A DNA stretch of 64,000 nt, taken from Sulfidibacter corallicola. Its GTDB lineage: Bacteria > Acidobacteriota > Holophagae > Acanthopleuribacterales > Acanthopleuribacteraceae. Position 1 is the stretch's first letter, and the number at the start of each line of letters is the position of its first letter. Below the pieces are notes generated by a model. That model was not told where the DNA came from and ran no database searches. It was given only the letters and a program-made list of their open reading frames with translations. The stretch spans positions 9,480,256-9,544,255 of the forward strand of contig NZ_CP071793.1 of assembly GCF_017498545.1 (NCBI RefSeq), written 5' to 3'. Made by a program: the position numbers and the translations under genes. Positions 27,501 to 37,000 of the stretch are shown here, piece after piece.

Positions 27501-30500
27501 CGGGGCCAACAGCGACTTTGCCTCGTCATCGACCAGTTCGAGGAAATCTTCACCCTCGCCAAGGACGCCCGCGAACGCGCCGCCTTCGTAGCCGGGTTGT
27601 GCTACGCCGTCGACCAACCCGGCAGCAAGGTGTCGGTCCTCGTCACCATGCGCTCGGACTTTTTGGGCAAGTGTGTCGTCTTTCCGGACATCAACCATTT
27701 GTTCCTGGAACACGCGCTGCAAGTGACCCCCATGAACCGCGGCGAACTGGCCCGCGCGATCGAAACACCGGCCAGGCTCTCGGGGCTCTCGCTGGAACCC
27801 GGCCTGTTGGAGCGGATCCTAGACGACGTGGCGGGTGCTCCCGGCGAGCTGCCGCTGCTGGAGCACGCGCTCCTGGAACTGTACGAACGACGAAGAGGCA
27901 CCCTGCTGACCCTGGCCGCCTACGGAGAAATCGGCGGCATCGAGGGTGCCCTCGCCAGGCGGGCCGAGTCGGAATACGCGGCCTTGGACGACCACGAACG
28001 TCAGACTTTGCGCAAGATGTTCGTGTTGTGCCTGATCCATCCCGGCGAAGGGGCCGAAGATACCCGGCGCCGCGCCACCGGCGAGGAATTGGTTGCGGTC
28101 GGCGGCGCCACGGTCGAATCCTTGATCCAACGCTGGACGGCTTCGCGCCTGTTGACCGGAACTCGCGACGAAGGACGTGATGTCGACCTGGTGGACGTGG
28201 CCCACGAGGCGTTGATACGGCGTTGGAAACGGATCGGCGAGTGGATGGCCGAAGACCGCGAAACCGCGCGCCTGTTGAACCGCCTGCGCCAGTCCGCCCG
28301 AGCCTGGGCCGATGCCGATCGCAGCGAAGACCACCTGCTCCGTGGTGGTCCGCTCTATCAAATGAAAGAGCTGGTAGCGCGCGAAGAGCCACATCTGGGG
28401 GCTTTGGAAAAGGAGTTCGTGGCCGCCGGCGTCGCCCTGGCGGAACGCGAGATCCGTGCAGGCGAGGAAACGGCGGCGAGGTTGCGACGCCGTCGGAATC
28501 AGGCCTTCGCGGCTACCGCGGTCGCGCTGCTGCTGGCGGCGCTCGCCTTTGCCATGTTCTTCCGTTCGCACCGCGAAAAGATTCGCGCCCAGGCGGAAAA
28601 GACCCGTGCCGAGGCCGCCCAGCAAATTGCGGAACAACGCACGCTGGAGAGCAACTACAGCCTTGCAGTGATGTACACGGAAAAAGCCGGCAACGCCCTC
28701 GAAAACCATCAGCCCCAAGAGGCCTGGCTGTATGCGTTGGCGGCCCTCTCCGGACACATTCCGGAGGACCGGAGCCTGCCCGCCGCGGTGGGCCGCTTCG
28801 CCGATCCGGCGATGGAACACGCCGCCAACCTGCTGTGGACCACTCCCGTGGACCACGGCGTCAATCGGGCCGCTTTCTCGCCCGACGGTGGTTTGCTGGC
28901 CCTGGCCGGGAAGGACCACCTGATCCGCCTGATCGATCGAAAGAACGGCGGCCCCGCGGGCCTCTTGGTTGGCCACACCAACCACATTCGCGCCCTGGCC
29001 TTTCGACCCGGTGTCGCGGGCTCCTCCGAAGGCCTGCTGGCCTCGGCCGGCGAAGACTTCAAGGTCCATCTTTGGACCCTGCCCGACGGGCCTTGGGCAT
29101 CCAGCGGGCCCAGTCGGGTTCTGGATCACGGTGAGACTGTCGTAGATCTGGCTTTTTCTCCAGATGGCGAGACGTTGGCCACGGCAACGTCCGAGGGAAC
29201 GGTTCAGTTGTGGTCGCTCGCATCCCCACCAAAACGGGAACCCACCGCGATTTGGACAGCCGGCGAAACACCCCTCGCGAGCCTGGCCTTTTCCACCGAC
29301 GGAACCTTGCTGGCAAGGGGTTCGGATTCGGGAATCCTGGAGGTGAGATCGCTGGCTACGGGCGAAACGATCGCCGTGCTCGATGCCAAAGCCGGACGCC
29401 TATCCGACCTGGAGGCGACAGGGAATCGCTGGCTCTCGGCCCATGCCGGCGGAGACATCCTGATCTGGGATCCCTCCAAGCAGGCACCCGAACGCATCGC
29501 GAGTGGCCAGTCCGGCGGCGTGGCGGCCCTCGCCGTGCTACCGGATGGACGGACGTTGGTTTCCCTGGGAAGCGACGGCAGCATGGTTTCTTGGGATCTT
29601 CATGGCGGCGAGCGCTTGGCGACCCTGCGACCGGCACGGGCATCGCGCCGCGCATTCGGTGATTGGCGAATGGACCTGGTTCCGGATCCCGAGGGTACGA
29701 CGCTCTCGGTGCTTTGGGAGCGATGGTCGCTGTGGGATCTTTCTTCCGGCGAAAGGAAAGCGGCGCTTTCCGGGCACTCGGCCGAAATCAGGGGGATCGC
29801 TTTTTCCCCTGACGGAAAAACCCTGGCCTCCGCCTCGGGTGATCGGAAGATCCTGCTCTGGGACGTCCAATCCGGAACCCAGAAGGCCGCGCTCTCGGGT
29901 CACGAAGGTACCGTTTGGTCGGTAGCCTTCTCCCCCGACGGGCACACCCTCGCCTCGGCCTCGCTGGACCGCACGATCTTGCTATGGGATATCCAGGCTC
30001 GAACACCGCGCGCCAGCCTCGTCGGTCATTCGGCCCCGATCTGGAGTATTGCCTACTCTCCCGACGGTAGAACCCTGGCCTCCGCTTCCTACGACCAGAC
30101 CATCAAGCTCTGGGACGCCGCGACGGGTGCGGCGCTGCAAACCCTTTCCGGCCACTCTGCGGAGGTCTGGAGCGTGGCCTTCGCCCCGGACGGAAAGACG
30201 CTCGCATCCGGTTCCTCGGATCAAACCATCAAACTCTGGGACCTGGCCACGGGCAAGATCGAGAAGGATCTTTCCGGTCATTCGGCGGGTGTGTTCAGCG
30301 TGGCTTTCAACCCGGCGGGGAACACGCTGGCTTCCGGTTCCTTCGATCAAACCATCAAGCTCTGGCATCCCGCGACCGGCGAGGCGCGCGCCACATTGCG
30401 CGGCCACTCGGCTCAAATCAGAAGCCTCGCCTTCGCACCCGACGGACGCACCTTGGCCTCCGCTTCCTACGATCAGTCCATCAAACTCTGGGATACCGTG

Positions 30501-31796
30501 ACCGGCGAAGAGCCCACCACCTTCTCGGGGCACTCGGATCTGGCCTACCACGTGGCTTTCTCTCCCGATGGCCGGTTGCTGGCCTCGGCCTCCTTCGATC
30601 ATACGGTCAAGCTCTGGGATGTCACCTGCGCCCAAGCCCCGGCAGCACTGGCCGGCCACGACGCCTCGGTTTGGAGCGTGGCCTTCGCACCCGACGGCGC
30701 CTCTTTGGTCTCGGCCTCCTTCGATCAAACCCTCAAATTTTGGCCCGCCCCCGCGGGCAACACGGGAGCGCCACCCAAACCGGAGTCGCTCGCCACCGGG
30801 GTCGGGCACTCGGCGGAAGTGCTGAGCGTGTCGTTCTCGCCGGATGGCCGCCTGGTGGCCTCCGCTTCCTACGACCAGACCGTCCGCCTGTGGGATGCCA
30901 CCAGTGGCGCCTCGAAGGGGCTGTTGCAAGGCCACACGGCACAGGTCTTCAGCGTCGCGTTCTCACCGCGCAGCAACGCCCTGGCCTCCGCATCGTGGGA
31001 CAAAACGATCAAAATTTGGGATGTGGACCGCAAAGAGGCACGGTTGACCTTGTCCGGGCACGATGCCGCGGCGTATCACGCCATCTTCTCCCCCGACGGG
31101 CATTCCCTGGCTTCCGCCTCGCGCGACAAGACCGTGCGCCTGTGGGATGTGCGCACGGGCCGGGAACGGGCGACGCTCTCCGGCCATTCGGGAGCCGTTC
31201 TGGGTTTGGCCTTTTCCCCCGACGGGCAGATCCTGGCCTCGGCGTCTCGCGACCGCTCGGTGAAGCTTTGGGACGTACGGGACATCGACGGCCAGGCCGC
31301 TTCCGGCAAGGCATTCGCCACGCTCGCCGGGCACCGAGGTGCGGTCCTGGGCGTGGCCTTTTCCCCCGATGGACGCACGTTGGCGACCTCCTCGGGCGAC
31401 GACAGTGTGCGTCTCTGGGATGTCGCATCCCAACGACCTTTGGCCACCCTTCTCGCGCATGCAGGGGATGTGAATCGCCTGGCATTTGCCCCCGACGGCC
31501 GAACGCTGGTCACCCCTCACGACGACGGTTCGCTTCACGTCTGGCGCCTGGACGACCTGGCCCCCTTCATCGCGACCCGCCAGGATCGCGCTGCCTGGCA
31601 CCAGATCCGCCAGCGCGCGCTGTTCCATTTCGGCTACCGATTGGACGAGGCGGGACTGGTTCACGAGAAGCGTTTCGTCCTGGCGCCCTTGAACGGCTTC
31701 GATTTTCCCGAGAGGCATTCCTACGCGGATTTGGCGCGCCCCAAACCTCGGGATACCAAGCTGATCCGCTGGTTGAGGCAAGGGGGTCGGGATTGA
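24573..31796 (+). CDS. Giant CHAT-like/Ser-Thr kinase/TIR-like/nSTAND ATPase/WD40 fusion protein
   Basis: A 2407-residue signalling protein. (1) Residues ~60-345: CHAT-like domain with the histidine segment YLVCHGSF (His214), but the cysteine position reads LIVLVSPDNSAS, so the nucleophile is missing. (2) ~364-690: protein kinase with GRGGMGAVY, VAVKLL, HRDIKPHNLM, DFGIARL and APEQ, all intact, ending in a Pro/Ser-rich loop. (3) ~700-835: TIR-like domain (YDALFWYHPDDADSV ... LIPLLLPGA); its catalytic Glu is not clearly placed. (4) ~855-1300: nSTAND1 ATPase (CPFRGLEVF, Walker A GPSGSGKSS near 897, Walker B LVIDQFEE near 985). (5) Transmembrane helix ~1310-1332. (6) 21 WD40 repeats, ~1427-2326. 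The ATG at 24573 has TGGAG upstream. The architecture resembles sensor-effector STAND proteins of conflict or stress systems. The trigger is unknown. Confidence 0.92.
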   Translation: MPAFGDLELALNRGDTGYVMQMRYDQPDSDVHIRLSPTDHELTFRIEELEAARRSPMRYGVLLAEDLFADEEVKKTFLQICTDATSRGAGLRVRLSLAANLPELHALHWETLCDPVSGDPLFLGEGIVFSRMPTFADWRPVVIGDSPQLKAVVAVASPKNATDFDLVPFDRSAETDRAMKGLDYLNPTAVEPADPEAILSVMREGCDLLYLVCHGSFEKNTAWLWLEDRNGMANRVAARDLARRIADLEHPPRLIVLVSPDNSASPANHPLAKLGPELAAAGVPAVLALLGAVSEKAMDHFMPAFFHELDRHATIDRAVAAARGALRNSPDWWKPVLFLRLKSGRLWRTRYQEQDMIGRHIGPYRLERELGRGGMGAVYLGVRSDGELRMKVAVKLLNREMTSPRMLDRFRRERQVLADLNHPHIAVLHDAGTTEDGFPWFIMEYIEGEHIDQWCIQNQPPTATLLRMIRKSAEALGYAHRAGIVHRDIKPHNLMVTEAGEPKLLDFGIARLAHLEETDTAGRGEVLMTPAYAAPEQRMGHPVEEATDVYALGLVLLQLLTGFAPNHLDCKPSEAITRLMAEGRQATVAMDPPNDDPTVPFPSTHKSHPSGETQPSPLAGEPDSNAAQMENGTIAPGASNALEDPRHQGEPLPEALGYVLRRALATNPRERYHDMDELIAGLNRVLAALLRNRSDQPGTKKVYDALFWYHPDDADSVAELTHYLENEADLRIWQKPEWQGLSPDGSSRALDTALELSRACLICLGPGQGHARETPWEHDPAKRDTLAFRAEDLRLIPLLLPGAAFPEKQSELPVYLRGLTWRRLDNRHDHSDLAQLAEAIRGIRTDERASSLPAGICPFRGLEVFREEDRHLFFGREAVVQRVTEYLDRHPFIALLGPSGSGKSSVVQAGVIPWLRDRDYAVALFTPTHQPLEELAFVLRSLLRESGSDQPTEYLLNRLRSSPEALHFITREIFDQRGQQRLCLVIDQFEEIFTLAKDARERAAFVAGLCYAVDQPGSKVSVLVTMRSDFLGKCVVFPDINHLFLEHALQVTPMNRGELARAIETPARLSGLSLEPGLLERILDDVAGAPGELPLLEHALLELYERRRGTLLTLAAYGEIGGIEGALARRAESEYAALDDHERQTLRKMFVLCLIHPGEGAEDTRRRATGEELVAVGGATVESLIQRWTASRLLTGTRDEGRDVDLVDVAHEALIRRWKRIGEWMAEDRETARLLNRLRQSARAWADADRSEDHLLRGGPLYQMKELVAREEPHLGALEKEFVAAGVALAEREIRAGEETAARLRRRRNQAFAATAVALLLAALAFAMFFRSHREKIRAQAEKTRAEAAQQIAEQRTLESNYSLAVMYTEKAGNALENHQPQEAWLYALAALSGHIPEDRSLPAAVGRFADPAMEHAANLLWTTPVDHGVNRAAFSPDGGLLALAGKDHLIRLIDRKNGGPAGLLVGHTNHIRALAFRPGVAGSSEGLLASAGEDFKVHLWTLPDGPWASSGPSRVLDHGETVVDLAFSPDGETLATATSEGTVQLWSLASPPKREPTAIWTAGETPLASLAFSTDGTLLARGSDSGILEVRSLATGETIAVLDAKAGRLSDLEATGNRWLSAHAGGDILIWDPSKQAPERIASGQSGGVAALAVLPDGRTLVSLGSDGSMVSWDLHGGERLATLRPARASRRAFGDWRMDLVPDPEGTTLSVLWERWSLWDLSSGERKAALSGHSAEIRGIAFSPDGKTLASASGDRKILLWDVQSGTQKAALSGHEGTVWSVAFSPDGHTLASASLDRTILLWDIQARTPRASLVGHSAPIWSIAYSPDGRTLASASYDQTIKLWDAATGAALQTLSGHSAEVWSVAFAPDGKTLASGSSDQTIKLWDLATGKIEKDLSGHSAGVFSVAFNPAGNTLASGSFDQTIKLWHPATGEARATLRGHSAQIRSLAFAPDGRTLASASYDQSIKLWDTVTGEEPTTFSGHSDLAYHVAFSPDGRLLASASFDHTVKLWDVTCAQAPAALAGHDASVWSVAFAPDGASLVSASFDQTLKFWPAPAGNTGAPPKPESLATGVGHSAEVLSVSFSPDGRLVASASYDQTVRLWDATSGASKGLLQGHTAQVFSVAFSPRSNALASASWDKTIKIWDVDRKEARLTLSGHDAAAYHAIFSPDGHSLASASRDKTVRLWDVRTGRERATLSGHSGAVLGLAFSPDGQILASASRDRSVKLWDVRDIDGQAASGKAFATLAGHRGAVLGVAFSPDGRTLATSSGDDSVRLWDVASQRPLATLLAHAGDVNRLAFAPDGRTLVTPHDDGSLHVWRLDDLAPFIATRQDRAAWHQIRQRALFHFGYRLDEAGLVHEKRFVLAPLNGFDFPERHSYADLARPKPRDTKLIRWLRQGGRD
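29760..31560 (+). repeat. Tandem WD40-coding repeats (126-nt units)
   Basis: The 3' part of the fusion gene contains consecutive ~42-codon units of the form GHSAxVxSVAFSPDGxTLASASxDxTIKLWD. The units between 29760 and 31560 are the most regular, with spacing of about 126 bases and similar codons, indicating recent internal duplication. A further seven more diverged units lie upstream (28850-29760), giving 21 in all. Such repeats can expand or contract by recombination and may be hard to assemble. Confidence 0.85.
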
Positions 31797-31923
31797 GAGG
31801 CATTGGCATTTGGGCATCGCGCGCTCGCGAGTCGGGATCTCCCTCGAGGGCAATTGGGTGGCGCTCCGGAACGGACCTGATTTGAATTCTTGGCTCCTAC
31901 CTGGTTGGTAGCGCCCCAATAAA

Positions 31924-32229
31924 TTACAGGTCGACGCCGATTTCGGATATTTCGGCGAGGCTCATTTCGGCGATTTCCGCGACTTGCCGCTTTTCCAAAC
32001 CCGCACGCAGCATGCTTTTCACCATTTCAGTTCGAACACGTTGCTCACCTTTTTCCAGGCCTATCTCGATGCCCCGTTGCTCGCCTTTTTCCAGGCCTAT
32101 CTCAATGCCCCGTTGCTCGCCTATCTCAATGCCTCGTTTTTCGCCTTTTTCCAGGCCTATCTCGATGCCCCGTCGCTCGCCTTTTTCCATCAGCATCTCG
32201 CGTACCGTCATGCTCATCTGATTCTCCAC
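31924..32229 (-). pseudogene. Tandem-duplicated 3' fragment of the adjacent Rpn-type nuclease gene
   Basis: The 101-codon frame encodes only the C-terminal tail of the neighbouring Rpn protein: QMSMTVREMLMEKGE, several GIEIGLEKGE repeats, then RVRTEMVKSMLRAGLEK and a closing acidic helix. Flanking DNA in both copies is nearly the same (for example the stretch around 31995-32044 versus 32315-32350), which shows a recent tandem duplication of about 300 bases. It begins with GTG at 32229, overlapping the TAG stop of the full gene by one base, and lacks the nuclease domain. It is probably a gene remnant, though translation by coupling is possible. Confidence 0.75.
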
Positions 32230-32465
32230 TACATCTCGGAGGCGATTTCCACAACTTCGGAGACTGTCATTTCCGCGATCTCCGAGACTTGGGCTTTATC
32301 CAACCCCGCACGCAGCATGCTTTTCACCATTTCAGTTCGAACACGTTGCTCGCCTTTTTCCAGGCCTATCTCGATGCCCCGTTGCTCGCCTTTTTCCAGG
32401 CCTATCTCGATGCCCCGTTGCTCGCCTATCTCGATGCCCCGTTGCTCGCCTTTTTCCATCAGCAT
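32040..32465 (-). repeat. 36-nt/24-nt tandem repeats encoding GEQRGIEIGLEK units, in two blocks
   Basis: Two blocks of in-frame tandem repeats (about 32040-32190 and 32345-32460) are made from a 36-base unit coding for KGEQRGIEIGLE and a 24-base unit coding for GEQRGIEI. The block in the fragment contains three or four long units and one short unit; the block in the full gene has two long and one short. The difference shows unit gain or loss after the segment duplication. Confidence 0.8.
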
Positions 32466-33176
32466 CTCGCGTACCGTCATGCTCATCTGATCCTCCGTTT
32501 CCTCGAACAAGATCATAACCCTTCGTTTCTCTTCATCGCTCAATCGAGCGTTGACGTCGATGAAGTCCATGAACCGAAGGAATGTCCCGTGATCGGTCAC
32601 CCTGTACAAATGAGTATAGGCCAGAGCGGTCACGTGCAACCGCTCCTCCTCCGGGTAGTCCAACAGCGGCGCCAGGACGTACCACACCGGGTTGTCGCTC
32701 CCCCAGATTTCGTCCACGGCCTGGTCCCGCAACTTCACCCGCAGGAACGTAAAATCCAGCCAGGTCTCCTCCAGCGCCTCGTGACGAATCTGACGCGGCA
32801 CGTCGCGCCGCCATCGCGGTCGATCGGTGAACACCACCACCGGCAAAACCGGCAGTCCACCGACCATTCGATCCAGGTCAAGCACGTAATGACACAGCCG
32901 ATGGATCGAAAACGACGACTTCTTGCTCTGGTGCTCCATCAAACAGATTAGCCCGCCACCCCCGCGAAATTTGAGGTGCATCGCCAAATCCACGATGCGC
33001 CCGGGATCGTGCATCATGTGGCGAGGCATTTCCTGACGGAGCTGAACAACCTCCTCCAAGCACCCATACTCCGATTCGAGCCTGGGCACCAGTGCCCGCA
33101 ACGACTGCTTGGGGAAGGTCAGCACGAGATCCTTGAACGCTCTGTCGTGGGAAAATTCGAGCTTGTTGTCCGTCAT
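32229..33176 (-). CDS. Rpn family recombination-promoting nuclease/PD-(D/E)XK transposase-like protein
   Basis: A 315-residue member of the Rpn/YhgA-like (PDDEXK) family of DNA endonucleases. The N-terminus SHDRAFKDLVLTFPKQSLRAL is typical, followed by RIVDLAMHLKFRGGGGLICLMEHQSKKS. The Asp and the Glu-x-Gln-x-Lys-like motif there form the predicted nuclease core. The later part includes LPVLPVVVFTDRPRW. The C-terminus (about 240-300) is a repetitive charged coiled coil of GEQRGIEIGLEK units, as is common in this family. The ATG at 33176 has GGGAG five bases upstream. The family is known for self-mobility and variable C-terminal repeats in accessory DNA. Confidence 0.88.
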   Translation of the reverse strand: MTDNKLEFSHDRAFKDLVLTFPKQSLRALVPRLESEYGCLEEVVQLRQEMPRHMMHDPGRIVDLAMHLKFRGGGGLICLMEHQSKKSSFSIHRLCHYVLDLDRMVGGLPVLPVVVFTDRPRWRRDVPRQIRHEALEETWLDFTFLRVKLRDQAVDEIWGSDNPVWYVLAPLLDYPEEERLHVTALAYTHLYRVTDHGTFLRFMDFIDVNARLSDEEKRRVMILFEETEDQMSMTVREMLMEKGEQRGIEIGEQRGIEIGLEKGEQRGIEIGLEKGEQRVRTEMVKSMLRAGLDKAQVSEIAEMTVSEVVEIASEM

Positions 33177-33431
33177 GGCGACTCCCTTCCCTTTCCACCA
33201 TGGGCGACCCCAAACAGGCCCCACGGGAACCGGAGCAAGAGTGATGAATACCTTTTCTGCCGTCCCTCATTCTCCCCTGGCTTTCCAGACCTTGGCAAGT
33301 ATTATTCGATATCCTTTTTCTCGTTAAAGCACACAAATATTAAAAAGCATTTTTCCTCGCAGCAGACATTCTCTACCACTACTTGCTTCGCGCTCAAATG
33401 CTCGCCCGCCACCCTCATTCGAATATGCGTA

Positions 33432-33761
33432 TCATCGAAACATGACCATCAGACCGAGAAAGAACGACACCGTGCTGACAATCATGGCGGCGAAGACACC
33501 CGCAGCCACGCGAAGCGCACCACTCATGAACATGATCAGGCACAGAACGGCGGCGCTGACAATGACCGATGCCGCCATCACCGGCCACGCACGCGGGAAA
33601 ATGAAGTAGATGGCGAATGGCGTCATCTGGAACAGCAATCCGAAAAAAAATCCGAATCGAAAGCTCTCCATGAACCGACTCTGTGGTGGCGCCCGCCGAT
33701 CGGGCTCTTCCCGGCTCTCTACGTCCCGATCACTCTCGGGCTCCTTGAACGATAACGCCAT
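33432..33761 (-). CDS. Small hydrophobic membrane protein
   Basis: A 109-residue protein with a charged N-terminus (residues 1-29) and three hydrophobic stretches (about 31-52, 58-80, 82-108), with no recognised family. The predicted coding sequence is uninterrupted and typical of a small inner-membrane protein, but the ribosome binding site is weak (GCGAAG before ATG). It lies between the Rpn gene and the NRPS gene on the same strand. No link in function is apparent. Confidence 0.5.
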   Translation of the reverse strand: MALSFKEPESDRDVESREEPDRRAPPQSRFMESFRFGFFFGLLFQMTPFAIYFIFPRAWPVMAASVIVSAAVLCLIMFMSGALRVAAGVFAAMIVSTVSFFLGLMVMFR

Positions 33762-34011
33762 CTTCGCAGCCTAGCTCCCCATTGCAGATCGGCCCCGATA
33801 CATTCGAAGTGTGCCCAAGAGCCTGGCCGAACCCGGTCGATCGCCAAGGCCCAGCTCCCGCCATGGGCGGTAGGACTTCTGGCCACGGCGGCCATCCAAC
33901 CTGGGGCGGTCTATCATGAACACTCTGAGGTCCAATCTTTTTTCGACTCTAGTTACCAGATATACCACCATCTACCCAATTACGCTACGCATGCGCCAAG
34001 TCGATGCGCCT

Positions 34012-37000
34012 TCAGGACTCGGCGGGTTCGAGCCTCATCTGCCCGGTAGATTCCTCCCGGGATAGTTGCTCGAGAACCTGGGTCACCAATCGGGCCAGGT
34101 GATCCACGTGCGGCGAATCCAACATTTCGTGGTGCACGCCACTCACGTAATGGGTGTCGATCTCGCTCCCGGTAATCGCATCCCACCCCAGAACCTTGTT
34201 CTGCGGCGACATCAGCGGTTGACGCCGGGTCCGGAACAGGGTCAGTGGGCCCGAGTAGGTTTCCGGCTCGTAGACGGAAAAGGCGTGGAAGTGCCGTTTC
34301 ATCAGGTCGATTCGGTACTCGGGGAAAAAGGAAATATCGACCGCGAAATGGTCGCTCAAGTCGAAGGCAATATCCTCGTTTTGCTGAACCTGATCCAATT
34401 CGGCTTCAGCGATCGGCTCCCCGGCTGGCGGCTGCGCACCCGAAGTCAGTTTGCGCCGCAACTTGTGCATCAGATTCGTCGGGTTGTACAACGACCGATC
34501 GAAGAACAACCACGGCAGGTTCTTGAGGAAACGCATGGCGTAAACCGGCTTCGTAGGTCGGTTCGCTTCTTCGACCACGGGCGGAATCGCGGAATCCATC
34601 AACCCCAGTAAGGCGACCTCCTCGTCGCGCTTGCGCAGTTGAATCGCCATTTCGAAGGCCACGATACCACCGGACGAGTATCCGGCAAGGTAATAGGGAC
34701 CCACCGGCTGGACCTGTTTGATGCGCTCGATGAAATCGGTGGCGGCCAATGGAATCGTCTCGTGAGGTGGCGATTTTCGATCCAAACCCTGCATTTGCAG
34801 ACCGAAAACGGGAAGGTCCTCGGGCAGCAACTCGGCGAGGCGACGGTAGATCAGCACATCTCCACCCAGGGAGTGGATCAGGAACAGCGGAGGCCGGCCC
34901 TCCGCTCCGACCCGAATCTGGACCAGAGGCGCAAAGGCGGCCAATTCCAACTCTTCCTTCAGGGCCACGGCGTATTCGCCGAGCGTCGGGTGAGTCAGCA
35001 GCAGCGCCAATGGCACGTTGCGGCCCAATTCACTCTCGACCCGCGAGGACAGGGTCATGGCCCGCAACGAATCCCCGCCAAGGGCGAAGAAATGGTCACC
35101 CATCGAGATGTCGGATACACCCAAAACCTCTTCCCAGACCTTCATCAGCTTGGCTTCCATCTCGTCGTTAGGTTTCACCCGAGCCTGCGATGGTGCGCCC
35201 TCGCGCCAGTCCGGATCCGGCAGATTGCGGCGATCAACCTTGCCGGTGGGCGCCTTGGGGAAGACCTCCATCACCTTGGCGGCCGAGGGAGTCATAAAGG
35301 CCGGCAACTCCTGCCCCAACCAGCCCAACAACTCGTCCGACGAGAGTTCCTGACCGGAACGCGGGGTCGCGTACGCCACCAACTGTCGGCTACCGGCCGG
35401 TGTGGCGCGAACCACGACGGCACCTTCCTCGACAGCGGGATGTCGGGCCAGGACCGCTTCGATCTCGCCGAGCTCGATCCGAAAGCCTCTCAGTTTCACC
35501 TGGTTGTCCAGCCGGTCCAGGTATTCGTATTGACCGTCGCGGCGCAACAGGCAACGATCGCCGCTCTTGTACATCACACCGACGCCTTCGCGGAAGCGAT
35601 CGGGTAAAAAGCGTTCCGAGGTCAAATCCGGGCGCTTCAGATAACCTTCGGCCACTCCCCGTCCACCGATGAACAATTCGCCAGGCACTTCCGGCGGTGC
35701 CAGGCGACCCAATTCGTCGATGACGTAACACCAATAGTTGTCGATCGCGGTACCGATCGGGGGATCCTTCTCCATCGGCCGAGCCCCATCACCGACCGGT
35801 GGCTGAAACGCGGTGGACATGATGGTGGTTTCCGAGGGACCGTAGGCGTTGATCCAGCGAATCCGTTTGCCGCCCACCAGTAACCAATCGTTGTAGGCCG
35901 ACCAGGTGGCGCGTTCCCCCCCACAAATGAACAGCCGGACCGAATCGGGGAATTGCAGACCGGCTCCGGCCATATGGTGCACCAGTTCGACCCAGAACAG
36001 GGTGGTCAGGTTCAGAACCGTGATCCGCTCGCGTTCCACGAATTCCAGAAACGCGGTCAGGCTGGCCAGCGTGCTGCCGCTGGGCAGGACCAACGCACCG
36101 CCCGCGTTCAAGGTTCCGAAAATTTCCTCGATGGACACATCGAAATTGATCGTCGAAACCTGGGGGACGCGGTCACCCGGTTTCATGTCGAACATGCGAA
36201 TCACGGTGAAGTTGTGATTGACCAGGCCGCGATGGGTCAGCAACACCCCTTTGGGGCGACCCGTGGAACCGGAAGTGTAAATGGTGATACCGCGCGCACA
36301 CAACGGTACCGAAACCCCGGGATTGTGGGTCGGCTGGGTGGCCAACCACTGGGGATCCTCGTCGGTAGCGACCAACATGACGTTGTCGATGCGAAGCCGC
36401 TCGACGAACTTTTCCTGGGTCAACACCATCGCCGGCTGGGTGTCCTCGATCATCAGGCGCAGCCGGTCCTCGGGATAATCGGGATCGAGCGGAATATAGG
36501 CCGCTCCGGATTTGAGAATTCCGATGGCGGCCACGATCATCATCAATGACCGTTCGATGCTCAACCCCACGAACGAATCGGGTCCGACGCCGTGCTCGAT
36601 CAGGTAGTGAGCCAGTTGGTTGGCTTGGGCGTTCAGCTCGGCAAAGGTCACATCACGGCCTTCGCAACGCACGGCCAACGCGTCGGGCATCTCCGCCACG
36701 CGCTGTTCGAAGAGCTCGTAGAGGTTTTTGTCTTCGGGAAAGGGCTGATCGCTGTAGGCCATGACCAGGGCCTGATTGCCGGCGTGCAACGTGGGCAGGG
36801 CCGTCACCGGGCGATCCACGTAGTCGGGCAGTACCCGCAGGACTTCGACCATCAAATCCATCATGTCGCGCGCCGATTCGCCGCGATAGACGCCCGCGTT
36901 GTACTCGAGTACCAAAAGTAAGTCTTCGTCCAGGTAACCACTCATGGCGAGCGCGAATTCGGTGCGCTCGTGAAGGGTGAAACCGCGCTCGGCCCAAGGT

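Noticed and set aside
27819..29129. 436-codon minus-strand frame opposite the fusion gene
   Set aside because: Shadow of the STAND/WD40-coding strand; no start signal or domain.
32040..32465. Possible CRISPR-like array
   Set aside because: Repeat units are contiguous 36/24-nt in-frame protein repeats without spacers.
33771..33971. 66-codon minus-strand ORF near the NRPS gene
   Set aside because: Basic low-complexity translation with no ribosome binding site.
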